Assembly (NCBI RefSeq): GCF_005869225.1
Contig: NZ_SWFP01000015.1
Coordinates: 54,787-118,786, forward strand
Source of the DNA: Dyadobacter bucti
GTDB lineage: Bacteria; Bacteroidota; Bacteroidia; Cytophagales; Spirosomataceae
Length of the DNA stretch: 64,000 nt
Direction of reading: 5' to 3'
The notes beneath the pieces are model-generated. The model was not told the origin of the DNA, made no database searches, and was given only the letters and a program-made list of their open reading frames with translations. Made by a program: the position numbers and the translations under genes. This document shows positions 28,201-36,168 of this stretch, one piece after another (position 1 is the first letter of the stretch; each line of letters opens with the position of its first letter).

Positions 28201-28446
28201 ACCCGTTGTGGTTCCTTTTAAAACGATGCTTACACCCGGTATCTTTTCACCGGTGTCGTCTGTAACTTTCCCTTTAACCGAGCGGTCGAGGATAAGTTTA
28301 CTATTTTCTGTGATAGGTGCATGAGTTGAATGGATTGCCGCCACCGCGTTCATTCCACATGCAACGCCAATAAGCACCTGGCTTACCGACAACTTTAGCA
28401 TGGAATTCAACCGGGCACAATTAGGGAATGGTCGAAATTGAGTCAT
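25243..28446 (-). CDS. SusC-like TonB-dependent outer-membrane transporter
   Basis: A 1067-residue transporter. After the signal region comes a carboxypeptidase-D-like domain (VTDAEGDFSINVPDQGG), then a TonB-box/plug region (VVVGYGSQLKREITGAVQTV, VRVRGQVSVSAGSDPLYVID, LKDAASTSLYGSRAANGV) and a 22-strand barrel ending in an aromatic residue (WTLGVNLNF). It imports large substrates with its SusD partner using TonB energy. It is preceded by copy 2 of the shared promoter element, giving a predicted leader of about 340 bases. Confidence 0.94.
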   Translation of the reverse strand: MTQFRPFPNCARLNSMLKLSVSQVLIGVACGMNAVAAIHSTHAPITENSKLILDRSVKGKVTDDTGEKIPGVSIVLKGTTTGTVTDAEGDFSINVPDQGGVLIFSSVGFLSQEVALTGSNTINVKLANDSKALTEVVVVGYGSQLKREITGAVQTVSAADIKDVPVSQITQKLQGRLAGVQINQTTGKPGQGMSVRVRGQVSVSAGSDPLYVIDGFPITGNIGALNPDEIEDISVLKDAASTSLYGSRAANGVVLITTKRGKPGETNIGLTAYYGTQNVPEKGRVKMLNAVEFAQFKKEFYEDELKPVPTEFQNPQEWANKNSDWYDAVLRSAPIQSYNLTITSNKEKLKTSVVAGIFNQKGVVINNDYKRYSLRMNSEYDVSDKVQIGFNIAPQYIYDNTPRTDGDRGTGILFNALHTWPVMPIRDANGELTKVNNFPSSTGNIFNYPNWVRAAEELINENKNTKLLGNTYLVLSPIPGLKLRATLNVEYENNKFFFFNPSTATSAINVPIPTTAVSIRQALENVGWLNENTAVYNRSFGDHNFELLAGFTQQRYRQDFSRIQADTYTDDRLPTIQAAININRGGTLSGVNEWALTSYLSRLSYNYKGKYLFTAAIRADGSSRFGADNLWGTFPSASAGWVVSDEEFLKNVRQVSFAKIRGSFGVIGNNNIGNYTQYPLVSNTVNAVFGSTIATGAVVTSLANRNLGWETTKQFDLGMDLGLFNDRIQFIYDYYTKRTTNLLYAVQIPQESGFPFYNDNIGEIKFWGHEFSLTTRNLEGKLKWTTNANISFNRNKVMELAPGIDRVYGSFHITQVGQPFGQFYGMVKEGFYKNAEELKNSPVIDGRSAIGTIKLKDVNGDGKITYGGDADDRTIIGNPFPKFTYGIVNDLKYGNWDFSIAGSGSYGNQLWVRHLYSTANLDGVFNMVAGVKDRFRVKNTIVEGRGVATTVISEGNGMYGATNNGGNFTGIERDWNSSHFVADASYFTIKNITIGYNIGKVNKLFKSARIYGSIQQVYVFTKYWGGPNPETSAQGDGNGDGGNLSQGVDFSNYPVPRTWTLGVNLNF

Positions 28447-28789
28447 AATACAAACAGTTAGGTTAAAAAACTAGCAGAGGCCATCTACGTTAGGTTCTGA
28501 GAATTTGTTTGAAAGTGAGTTAGGTCAGGTTTTTGTATCCATATAGCAGGCGATTAGAGTGAATAATTATTGAGAGGGGTTTAGGAATAGTCGGTGTTAC
28601 CAGGAGTATATTAAAAATTTTAATAATTATTGGTTTAATCTTATTTGAAAACGGGTGCAAATATTTTGTCACCTGATAGTGTTTTTGAAAAATTTATAAA
28701 TTAGTAGTATTAGGAAAAATGGAAGGTTTAAGAATCAATTTTCCAATATCGATAAAGGATAATAATTAATTCTTAAAGTAATATTTATG
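28447..28789 (-). promoter_or_regulatory. long leader region of susC
   Basis: About 340 bases, very AT-rich, between the shared promoter element and the susC ATG. If that element is the promoter this is all 5' leader, long enough for post-transcriptional control of the kind known for some sus operons. No riboswitch or clear hairpin was recognised. Confidence 0.35.
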
Positions 28790-28831
28790 CAATACTAGAA
28801 GGAATGAAACAACTGACTGTCCTGCTCTGTC
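28790..28831 (-). promoter_or_regulatory. shared bipartite promoter element, copy 2 (susCD unit)
   Basis: Minus-strand sense: GACAGAGCAGGACAG (28831-28817), a 19-base spacer, then TAGTATTG (28797-28790). It sits between the terminator of the upstream DUF1501 gene and susC, where a susC promoter is expected. Confidence 0.65.
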
Positions 28832-28882
28832 TGGTTTTGTTTAATATTTAATTTGCCGGACTTTCTTGGATATATCGAATGC

Positions 28883-28920
28883 AAAAGAGCATCCGGCATT
28901 TTCTTGCCGGATGCTCTTTT
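28883..28920 (-). terminator. terminator after the DUF1501 gene
   Basis: A perfect 16-bp inverted repeat, AAAAGAGCATCCGGCA / TGCCGGATGCTCTTTT, with a 6-base loop and T-runs on both sides. It starts 24 bases past the DUF1501 stop. Confidence 0.85.
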
Positions 28921-28944
28921 TATGACTCTGGTTGTGCTTTTTGG

Positions 28945-30372
28945 CTATGTCAAAAGATCCATGACAGCTTTTCCTTTCCCGTCTGGCGTCGTATAAAACG
29001 GCCTTTTTTCAACCTCGTATTGCGTGTCTTCAGGGATGCCAAGTGCATGATAGATAGTCTGATGGATGCCGTCGATTTTCACAGGATTTTCGATCGTTTT
29101 ACAGGGCCTTTCGTCCGCTGTTTTTCCATAAACGAACCCTTTTTTGATCCCTCCCCCAAACATCAGCATTGAGCAGCCATCGGTAAAGTGCCTGTGCATG
29201 CCGTAGAATTTCAGTTCGGATAAAATATCGGGCTGGCTTACCTGCTCCTGCACTTTTGCATCAGGCCGGCCTTCAACCATCATGTCGCGACTGAACTCGC
29301 TGGCAAGCACTACCATCGTCCTGTCCAGCAATCCCTGTTTGTCCAGGTCTTTGATGAGCTGGGCTATCGGGCCGTCAATCTGCTTTTTCATTTCTTCCAG
29401 TCTCGTATGCCCGTTTTCATGCGTGTCCCAGCCTTTGAACGGCTCATATTCAGTGGTTACGCTGATGAATCTTGCTCCTTGTTCGGTAAGCCTGCGGGCT
29501 AGAAGACAGCCGAGACCAAACTTGCCGGTATTATAAATGTTGTAACTTTCTTTTGGCTCGGTGCTCAGGTCAAACGCTTTGGATTCGGGAGAATTCAAAA
29601 GCGCGTAGGCTTGTTCCATGGATCTTTTCAGTGATTCACGCTGATAGTCGCTGCCAAACTCCCCTACCGGGCTGTTGTTGATCAGCTCATTGTAAAGCTG
29701 ATTCCTTCTTTCAAATCTTTTGGCATCCATACCAACCGGCGGCCGGACACTTTCCAGTCCCTGACTCGGATCGGGAATAAAAAACGGCCCGAATTCATTT
29801 CCAAGAAAGCCGGCTGTGTGAAAAGCTTTGAGCTCTTCTGCTTCCCCTACCGTGAAGCGCTGACCAATGTCAACAAACGCAGGTATAACCGGATTTTTCG
29901 GCCCGAGTTCTTTCGCGATCCAGGAGCCAATATGTGGGGCGGCCACGGTTTGGGGCGGCTCGTAGCAAGTATGCCAATGATATTGGTGCCGGGAATGGAG
30001 AATGTGCCCCATGTCCGCAGCTACATAAGACCGGATCAGCGTTCCTTTGTCCATCACTTTTCCGATAGACTGGAGTCCTTCAGAAAAATGGATGCCGTCC
30101 AGCACCGTCGGCATCGATTTGAAGGTACTTAGCACCCGGTTGCCCTCCATACCGGTCTGGTAAGGAGTGTAGAGCTTCGGGTCAAACGTTTCGGTATGCG
30201 CCATGCCCCCTGCCATCCACAGTAATATGACCGTATCGGCAGACGAATCGGCTCCTGCTTTTCCTTTACAGGACGATAGCAGACTGGATATGGGAGCGCC
30301 TGCCGCCAATGCCGCCATGGTTGCTGCGCTGGCATGCTGCAAAAACTCCCTCCTGTTCCATTTTATATTCAT
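28945..30372 (-). CDS. DUF1501 (sulfatase-fold) Tat lipoprotein
   Basis: A 475-residue protein. The N-terminus combines a twin-arginine motif (NRREFLQHASAA) with a lipobox (LLSS-Cys), so it should be exported folded and lipid-anchored. The body is a DUF1501 domain, distantly related to alkaline-phosphatase/sulfatase folds: VILLWMAGGMAHTETFDPK, WDTHENGHTRLEEM, MVVLASEFSRD. DUF1501 genes regularly pair with DUF1549/DUF1553 genes, as here (153 bases downstream of one). The biochemical role of the pair is not established. Confidence 0.8.
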   Translation of the reverse strand: MNIKWNRREFLQHASAATMAALAAGAPISSLLSSCKGKAGADSSADTVILLWMAGGMAHTETFDPKLYTPYQTGMEGNRVLSTFKSMPTVLDGIHFSEGLQSIGKVMDKGTLIRSYVAADMGHILHSRHQYHWHTCYEPPQTVAAPHIGSWIAKELGPKNPVIPAFVDIGQRFTVGEAEELKAFHTAGFLGNEFGPFFIPDPSQGLESVRPPVGMDAKRFERRNQLYNELINNSPVGEFGSDYQRESLKRSMEQAYALLNSPESKAFDLSTEPKESYNIYNTGKFGLGCLLARRLTEQGARFISVTTEYEPFKGWDTHENGHTRLEEMKKQIDGPIAQLIKDLDKQGLLDRTMVVLASEFSRDMMVEGRPDAKVQEQVSQPDILSELKFYGMHRHFTDGCSMLMFGGGIKKGFVYGKTADERPCKTIENPVKIDGIHQTIYHALGIPEDTQYEVEKRPFYTTPDGKGKAVMDLLT

Positions 30373-30525
30373 CGTCGTTAAGATTTTAATGCATTTAATA
30401 TCAATGGATTAACTGAAATTATTTTGATACTTTTTAAATGTATAATTAATATTAAGTATTAAATTTCATTTAAAATGAATCATATAAATTAATACTTATT
30501 ATATATTTTAAACTATTAAAATGGT

Positions 30526-32883
30526 TTAATAAATAAGCTGGAATTCAGGTATCAATGCGATGGCCCAAACCAGGTCCTGGATGCTTTCTTCGCTGGGCTT
30601 AGCACCCAGTATTTTCCTGGCTGCTGCGATCTCTTTCGGCACAGGCGCCCTACCCAGCGCCTGCCGGTACAGACCTGTTACCAATGAGTCGGAGGTTGGA
30701 TATTTGGCATGCCATTGTTTAGAACCTTCTTTCAAAGCTTCCGTAAACTTGTTGCCATTGGTTAGTTCCAGCGCCTGCAGAAGATTTGCCTGTGAAGTCC
30801 TGCTGGTGCTTACAGTCTCCCTGTTGGGGCGACCCAGCGAGGTAAGGAAAGGGTCATTTTTTACAAAGCCGGCGCGGGCAAAGGGTAGCTTGCTTTTTAG
30901 GCCGTCGGGAAGCAAATTATAAACAACGGCCGAGTCGGCATACATCGGATTGAATGCGGCGCTGATGGCATCGGAGAATTGTTCGGCGGTAAGCCGGCGG
31001 CGCACCATTCCCGTAAACTTGTAATCGGTAGCCATAATGTCGCTGGCCTCTTTGACAGACGATGAGGGAAGCTGATAAGTTTTTGACGTGACAATGGTAT
31101 AGATGAGTTTTTTCATGTCATAACCATTCGCAACAAAATCGGAGGCCATCCAGTCGAGGAGGTCTTCGCTCCAGGGTACATTGTCCATCATATCCACCGG
31201 CTCAACAATACCCCGGCCCATTAACTGCGCCCAGATACGGTTCACCACCGTGCGGTACAGTCTTCCGTCCTTGGGTTGTACGAGAAAATCCGCCAGTTGC
31301 CGCAAGCGTTTTTCAGTACTGGCATCCACACTGATCTCACCGAGTTCCGGAAACAGCATTTTAGTGCCTGCGATTTTGCCTGTCGGTTTATCACAACGGT
31401 TAATTTCCAGCAAAGTATCTGCGAAAATGTTAGCAAATGCATAAGAGTCTGCCAGTTTCCAATCGCTGATGAAACTGTCGTGGCAAGAGGCACATTTGAG
31501 GTTGAGTCCCAGAAATACCTGCGACACATTCTGAGCGGCCTGCATTTCCGTACGCTGGCTCGAATTGATCGTGCCCCTCCATTTGATCCCTTTGATAAAC
31601 CCTTCTGATTGCTTGTCGGGGCTGATGAGTTCTTTAACAAACCAGTTGTAAGGTTTATTGACCTGCAAAGAAGTATAGAGCCATTTGGTAATATCAAACC
31701 GGCCCCCCGTGATGTAACCTGTGCCGGAGTAATCATTGCGCAAAGCATCATTCCAGAACGACATCCAGTGCTGGGCATAGTCGTCATTACGGTTAAGCAA
31801 TTCCATGGCCAGCTTTTCGCGTTTGTCGGGATTGGAGTCTGCTACAAAAGCATCCACTTTTTCGGGGGAAGGGATCAGACCGATAATATCAAGATATACC
31901 CGGCGGATATAGATCCGGTCGTTGACCACATTTTGCCAGGCGATTTTGTTTTTTTGGAAATAGGCATTCACCAGCCGGTCAACAGGTTTGACGAGATCGC
32001 CGCTTGCCGGAGGAAGAACGGGCATCCGTGGTTCAAGTGCAGCAACACGATAAATGCTTTTTTCTTTACCATCGGGCCAAAGCGCCCCTTTTTCAATCCA
32101 GAATTTCAGAACATTGATTTCCCGCTCGGTGAGTCGCTTGCCTTTTGTGGGCATGGCTTCCTTATGGCCTTTGGGCAATGAAATCCTTCTGATCATTTCG
32201 CTTTTGTCCGGATGATTGGGAATCACTACGACGCCATCTTCGCCTCCTTTCATGATTGCATCCTTGCTGTCGAGCCGCAGGTCGCCTTTTGTTTTGGTCT
32301 CGCTGTGGCAGCTGTAACAGTTATGTGCCAGTATCGTCCGTACTTCTACATTCAGTTCCTGAATTTGCTGCGGATTTAATGCTCCGTTATTGGTAAGGAT
32401 AAAATCAGGTTCATCTGTACCGGACGGTTCAATAGGATCCGACGAGGGCAAAACGCTGGTGAGGTAGTCATCCCCATGCGTGAGCATGGCGCCATAGTGG
32501 CCCGCCAGGGAAACGCCGAAAACCGTCACGAAAAGCAGAGACCGGTACCAGGTTCGGTTTGGAGCGCGCAAGGCTATTGTGGCAAGCACAGCTAAAGTCA
32601 TCGTTGCTATGCCCGCCCAGCGATGGATTTCCAGATTCGTGCCGCTGGACTCTTCTGCATTCGCAAGCATCAGACCGAATGCGACTGCCGTCACCGCGCT
32701 GATCGCACCAATCCAGGTGAGTATGCCGGTGGCATCACGGAGCCCGGCCGACTTACGTTTCCAGTCGATAAGTTCCAGGACCAGGGCCACACATAAAAGA
32801 CCGATTGGAAAATGGACTAGCAGCGGATGCAGCCGTCCCAGAAATTGCCAAAGCCAAAAAGTTTCAGTTGCTTGAAGTAACAC
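30526..32883 (-). CDS. membrane cytochrome DUF2231-PSCyt1-DUF1549-DUF1553 protein
   Basis: A 785-residue protein starting at GTG 32883; no in-frame ATG exists before an upstream stop. Residues about 15-135 are a DUF2231-like membrane domain with four hydrophobic segments (LHPLLVHFPIGLLCVALVLE). Residues about 175-270 are a planctomycete-type cytochrome c with heme motif CYSCH. DUF1549 follows (VDRLVNAYFQKNKIAWQ, RRVYLDIIGLIPS), then DUF1553 to the end (YRTVVNRIWAQLMGRGIVEP). A second CASCH in LKCASCHDSF could bind another heme. First gene of its unit, copy 3 of the shared element lying 46 bases upstream. Confidence 0.8.
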   Translation of the reverse strand: MLLQATETFWLWQFLGRLHPLLVHFPIGLLCVALVLELIDWKRKSAGLRDATGILTWIGAISAVTAVAFGLMLANAEESSGTNLEIHRWAGIATMTLAVLATIALRAPNRTWYRSLLFVTVFGVSLAGHYGAMLTHGDDYLTSVLPSSDPIEPSGTDEPDFILTNNGALNPQQIQELNVEVRTILAHNCYSCHSETKTKGDLRLDSKDAIMKGGEDGVVVIPNHPDKSEMIRRISLPKGHKEAMPTKGKRLTEREINVLKFWIEKGALWPDGKEKSIYRVAALEPRMPVLPPASGDLVKPVDRLVNAYFQKNKIAWQNVVNDRIYIRRVYLDIIGLIPSPEKVDAFVADSNPDKREKLAMELLNRNDDYAQHWMSFWNDALRNDYSGTGYITGGRFDITKWLYTSLQVNKPYNWFVKELISPDKQSEGFIKGIKWRGTINSSQRTEMQAAQNVSQVFLGLNLKCASCHDSFISDWKLADSYAFANIFADTLLEINRCDKPTGKIAGTKMLFPELGEISVDASTEKRLRQLADFLVQPKDGRLYRTVVNRIWAQLMGRGIVEPVDMMDNVPWSEDLLDWMASDFVANGYDMKKLIYTIVTSKTYQLPSSSVKEASDIMATDYKFTGMVRRRLTAEQFSDAISAAFNPMYADSAVVYNLLPDGLKSKLPFARAGFVKNDPFLTSLGRPNRETVSTSRTSQANLLQALELTNGNKFTEALKEGSKQWHAKYPTSDSLVTGLYRQALGRAPVPKEIAAARKILGAKPSEESIQDLVWAIALIPEFQLIY

Positions 32884-33601
32884 AGTGTAAAGGGTTAGTG
32901 GTAAGGTTTTTTAGCGGGAACATTTTCACAATACTAAAATGAAAGCCATGGCCTTCTATCCTGTTCTGTCTTGCCCGGGCCATTTTTAAATTTTGAACTT
33001 ACATTTTCTTATTCCCCGGCGAAGACTCCTGGTTTTCAGGATATAAAGAATTTTGGATACATTTAATGAGATGCCCGGATAAATAATGCAGACAGATTGA
33101 GATAGATATTGTTGTTATGTTAACGAATTTTATTCATAAATAATTTATAGATTTCTATAGAGAAGTACCAAATCTTCCCACATCCTCCATAAAAAGAACC
33201 GATGAAGGCGATATTACTGATTATCAACCGGGGTTCTTAACAAGTTTTGGGATGCCCCCGCTCACCGTTTGGCCGGCCTTCTCCAGTGTGCCGTGGGTAT
33301 TTGGAAAATGTGCTGGTTGGGAAATCGGAAAGAGACTGGATAACGTAAATACAAACCAACACATGAATCTACTATCCAGAGCGTTGAGAATTAATAGTTC
33401 AAAATAATAGTTGAAATATTTAATTTATAAAACTCGTGTATTTGAACGTGGTACTGTTTTGCTGAGTCCGGTTGATAACTGGAATTGTATCTCACGCACA
33501 TTTGTTTTGATTTTAGAAGGAAAATAGTTTTACTTCGCCTGCATCAGCCTTCCTCAGTTATCGTTAATTTTAAATCAACTTGTATTGATAAAATTGAGCT
33601 T
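32884..33601. promoter_or_regulatory. divergent intergenic region with shared promoter element
   Basis: About 700 bases between divergent genes. The left end holds the shared promoter element for the DUF1549 unit (32929-32970). The remainder must contain the promoter of the secreted CHU-type protein, but no box, RNA or repeat stands out. A frame beginning at TTG 33485 continues into the CHU gene but lacks signal-peptide character. Confidence 0.35.
32929..32970 (-). promoter_or_regulatory. shared bipartite promoter element, copy 3 (DUF1549-DUF1501 unit)
   Basis: Minus-strand sense: GACAGAACAGGATAG (32970-32956), a 19-base spacer, then TAGTATTG (32936-32929). The -7-like box lies about 46 bases from the GTG start, an ordinary promoter-to-gene distance that supports reading it as a promoter. 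Confidence 0.68.
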
Positions 33602-35509
33602 ATGGGGGCATTTTTATTTAAAATACAACTATATCTAACACTGTTATTTGGATTTACGCTGTTTGCGAAGGCGGATCATATCATGGGTGGAGAACTGCAA
33701 ATGCGCCCTGGATCCATTGCTGGCAGTTATGAAGTAACGCTAATACAATACTGGGATGGCAATGAGCTGATCCTTCCAAGCCCGGGCGTCAACGGCAACC
33801 GCGATATCAATGTTGACCTGTTTATATACAGAAAGCGTGATGATGTATATATGGACAGGGTTCAACTGACGTACATATCATCGGCGACTATTCAATATCA
33901 GAACCGGGCGTGTGCGAGCAGCAGGTTCCTGAATACCCTGGCGGGGACGTATAAGGGTTCCATTGCTTTAAATTCCGGGAAATATGACGACCCTGACGGC
34001 TACTATATCGCCTGGGAAAGGTGTTGTCGCAATAACGATATTAATAACATTGCCGATCCCGGCAGGACGGGGATGGTGTTTTATTTGGAGTTTCCGCCCT
34101 TGTCTGTCCGGAATTCCTCACCAGAGTTTACTGCTCCGAACGGACAGTATATATGCAGTAACCGTCCTTTTTCGATGAATATGGCAGCATCAGACGGTGA
34201 CGGGGATGAGCTGCGATATTCCCTGGTAACACCTTTCAGCGGAACAACCACAGTGAACCAACCGGTTGGGAATAGCCGGAGTAAAGACGAATACCCATTG
34301 ATCAGGTGGCAACAGGGTATTTCTGCCTCTAATGCAATACCCGGTGCAAGCCCGTTGCAAATTTCAGATAACGGACTGTTAACTGTTAATGCCAATGTCA
34401 TCGGGCTATATGTATTTACGGTTCAGTGTGAAGAATATAGAAACGGGAACCGGATCGGTCTCATCAGGAGGGATTTCCAATTGTTGGTGATTGACTGTAA
34501 TAACGATACGCCGGAAAGACCAGTTATAATATTTGACGAGGAACCTGTATCGGAAGTTCTTTTTTGCCCAGAAACTTCGGTGATGCTTCAAACTGATGAT
34601 TCGCCAGATTGGTCGTATCAATGGCAGCTTAATGGACAGAATATTCCCGGTGAGATCAATAATTTTATTTCAGTCAAGGACACTGGCCAGTACTCGGTAG
34701 TGAAAAGCTACACAAAAAAATGTTCAGGAGATACGTCATCTGTCGCAGTGAGTGTTGGCTACGCGGCCCCGGTGCAAGCCGTCATTTCCCTCGACAAAGA
34801 CGTAATTTGCGAAGGAGAATCTATTACCCTTTTAGCAAATGGCGGCATGATTGACACAAATTTGCTTGTTAAATGGAGCAAAGACGGTGTGGCGTTGGCT
34901 GAGCAAAGTGCTGATTTACAAATTGAAGAGCCGGGCACTTACATTCTGCAGGTAACGAATGACAAGCTTGGGTGCGGAGGGAAAGACACCGCCGTGGTGG
35001 CGAAGGAAGTTTTGGAAGTATTGTTGCCGGACCGCAAAGGTGTTCTTAAGGGGACAAAAGCATCTCTCTCTCCTGTTGTGTCGCCTTCTGGTATTCCTTA
35101 CAGTTCCAAATGGTCTCCCGCTGCTGGCCTCGAAACTGATTTGAATAGTGCGATAGCAGTGGTCGCGCCCTCCCAGGATACTGAATATGTAGTGCAGGTT
35201 GCTTCGGAAAACGGCTGCCTCGCGGAGACAAGGACATTTGTGTACGTTATAGACCGAATACACATACCGGATTCTTTTACACCTAATCATGATGGCCATA
35301 ACGATACTTTCGAAATCTTTAACGCGAATGACAGCATTCGGGAAATACGTATTTATAATCGTTGGGGAGAAATTATATTTCATTCTCCCAACTATAACAA
35401 ACCGTGGGATGGTACTTATAAAAGTGCGCCATTGCCCGCAGGAAACTATCCGTATTTTATCGAGACGGAATGGAAAAATTATCAGGGAACAGTGATGTTA
35501 CTGAAATGA
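33602..35509 (+). CDS. secreted protein with gliding-motility-type C-terminal sorting domain
   Basis: A 635-residue protein from the ATG at 33602, which opens a signal peptide (FLFKIQLYLTLLFGFTLFAKA). The N-terminal two-thirds is a cell-surface beta-rich region starting DHIMGGELQMR and containing Ig-like segments (about 370-530). The last 80 residues (IPDSFTPNHDGHNDTFEIFN, EIRIYNRWGEIIFHS, PWDGTYK, GNYPYFIE) are the CHU_C/type-B type IX secretion sorting domain. It is therefore expected on the cell surface via T9SS. Its 3' end overlaps the convergent XRE gene by 12 bases. Confidence 0.85.
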   Translation: MGAFLFKIQLYLTLLFGFTLFAKADHIMGGELQMRPGSIAGSYEVTLIQYWDGNELILPSPGVNGNRDINVDLFIYRKRDDVYMDRVQLTYISSATIQYQNRACASSRFLNTLAGTYKGSIALNSGKYDDPDGYYIAWERCCRNNDINNIADPGRTGMVFYLEFPPLSVRNSSPEFTAPNGQYICSNRPFSMNMAASDGDGDELRYSLVTPFSGTTTVNQPVGNSRSKDEYPLIRWQQGISASNAIPGASPLQISDNGLLTVNANVIGLYVFTVQCEEYRNGNRIGLIRRDFQLLVIDCNNDTPERPVIIFDEEPVSEVLFCPETSVMLQTDDSPDWSYQWQLNGQNIPGEINNFISVKDTGQYSVVKSYTKKCSGDTSSVAVSVGYAAPVQAVISLDKDVICEGESITLLANGGMIDTNLLVKWSKDGVALAEQSADLQIEEPGTYILQVTNDKLGCGGKDTAVVAKEVLEVLLPDRKGVLKGTKASLSPVVSPSGIPYSSKWSPAAGLETDLNSAIAVVAPSQDTEYVVQVASENGCLAETRTFVYVIDRIHIPDSFTPNHDGHNDTFEIFNANDSIREIRIYNRWGEIIFHSPNYNKPWDGTYKSAPLPAGNYPYFIETEWKNYQGTVMLLK

Positions 35510-35944
35510 TGTTTGTTTGAATTCCTGAAATGTGCCGTCGGAATAAAACACCAGGATCCTTTCTATTTTCTTTTCTTCCTTTATTTCTGTTTTGTCCGGG
35601 TTGACGTTTTCTTGTGCCCGGCTGTTGATCGGATCTTTTTTTCTGTTTAAATCTGCGGACCTGGAAGTAGTGGATTTTGCAGGGTTGAAAAGGGGTAAAT
35701 CGACTGGTTTCGAACCGGTTGCCGGAAGTGGTCCGGACGCAATATTTTCGTCTTCTAAAATCCAATTTTGGCCTAATTCGGGGAACCGGCGCATTATTTT
35801 TTGAACAATGTCCAGACTTGGCTTGTTTCTGCCCGCTAAAATATGTGACATACTCGAACGCTGAATACCTATTTCGTCTGCAAATAGCGACGGGGATAAA
35901 TTCTTCTCAGCAAGTATCTGCTTTATCTTTTCAGTTAAATCCAT
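35498..35944 (-). CDS. XRE-family HTH transcriptional regulator
   Basis: A 148-residue protein with an N-terminal Cro/C1-type helix-turn-helix (ILAEKNLSPSLFADEIGIQR, then SHILAGRNKPSLDIVQKIM). A low-complexity charged linker follows and then a short strand-rich tail (RILVFYSDGTFQEF). The gene is convergent with the T9SS-type protein. Palindromic TGTAA/TTACA sites lie directly upstream of its ATG and may be its own operator. Confidence 0.82.
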   Translation of the reverse strand: MDLTEKIKQILAEKNLSPSLFADEIGIQRSSMSHILAGRNKPSLDIVQKIMRRFPELGQNWILEDENIASGPLPATGSKPVDLPLFNPAKSTTSRSADLNRKKDPINSRAQENVNPDKTEIKEEKKIERILVFYSDGTFQEFKQTSFQ

Positions 35945-35949
35945 GGAAG

Positions 35950-35990
35950 TGTAAACTGTAATTTACAATAGTGAAGTGTAAATGTAATTC
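35950..35990 (-). promoter_or_regulatory. candidate operator of the XRE gene
   Basis: A cluster of TGTAA half-sites: a perfect palindrome TGTAATTTACA at 35957-35967, flanked by TGTAAAC (35950) and TGTAAAT (35977). Further TTTACA/TGTAAAT copies occur near 36045-36075. The position against the XRE start suggests autoregulation. Confidence 0.45.
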
Positions 35991-36103
35991 AATTATTTAA
36001 CATACTAAATTAATATATAAATATAAATTATAGCTTTCATTTACAAATATAAATCACATGTAACAAATGTAAATAGTGAGATTTAACTTTACCTTCGATA
36101 TAA

Positions 36104-36143
36104 AAGTAAAAGTGCGATACCGTCAGATATCGCACTTTTACTT
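36104..36143 (-). terminator. terminator of dapD
   Basis: A perfect 16-bp inverted repeat, AAGTAAAAGTGCGATA / TATCGCACTTTTACTT, with an 8-base loop. It starts 25 bases after the dapD stop. Confidence 0.8.
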
Positions 36144-36168
36144 AGATTTTAGAAGAAATGAGAATATA

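Noticed and set aside
33485..33601. Extended N-terminus of the CHU-type protein from TTG 33485
   Set aside because: The added 39 residues have no signal character, while the ATG at 33602 begins a normal signal peptide.
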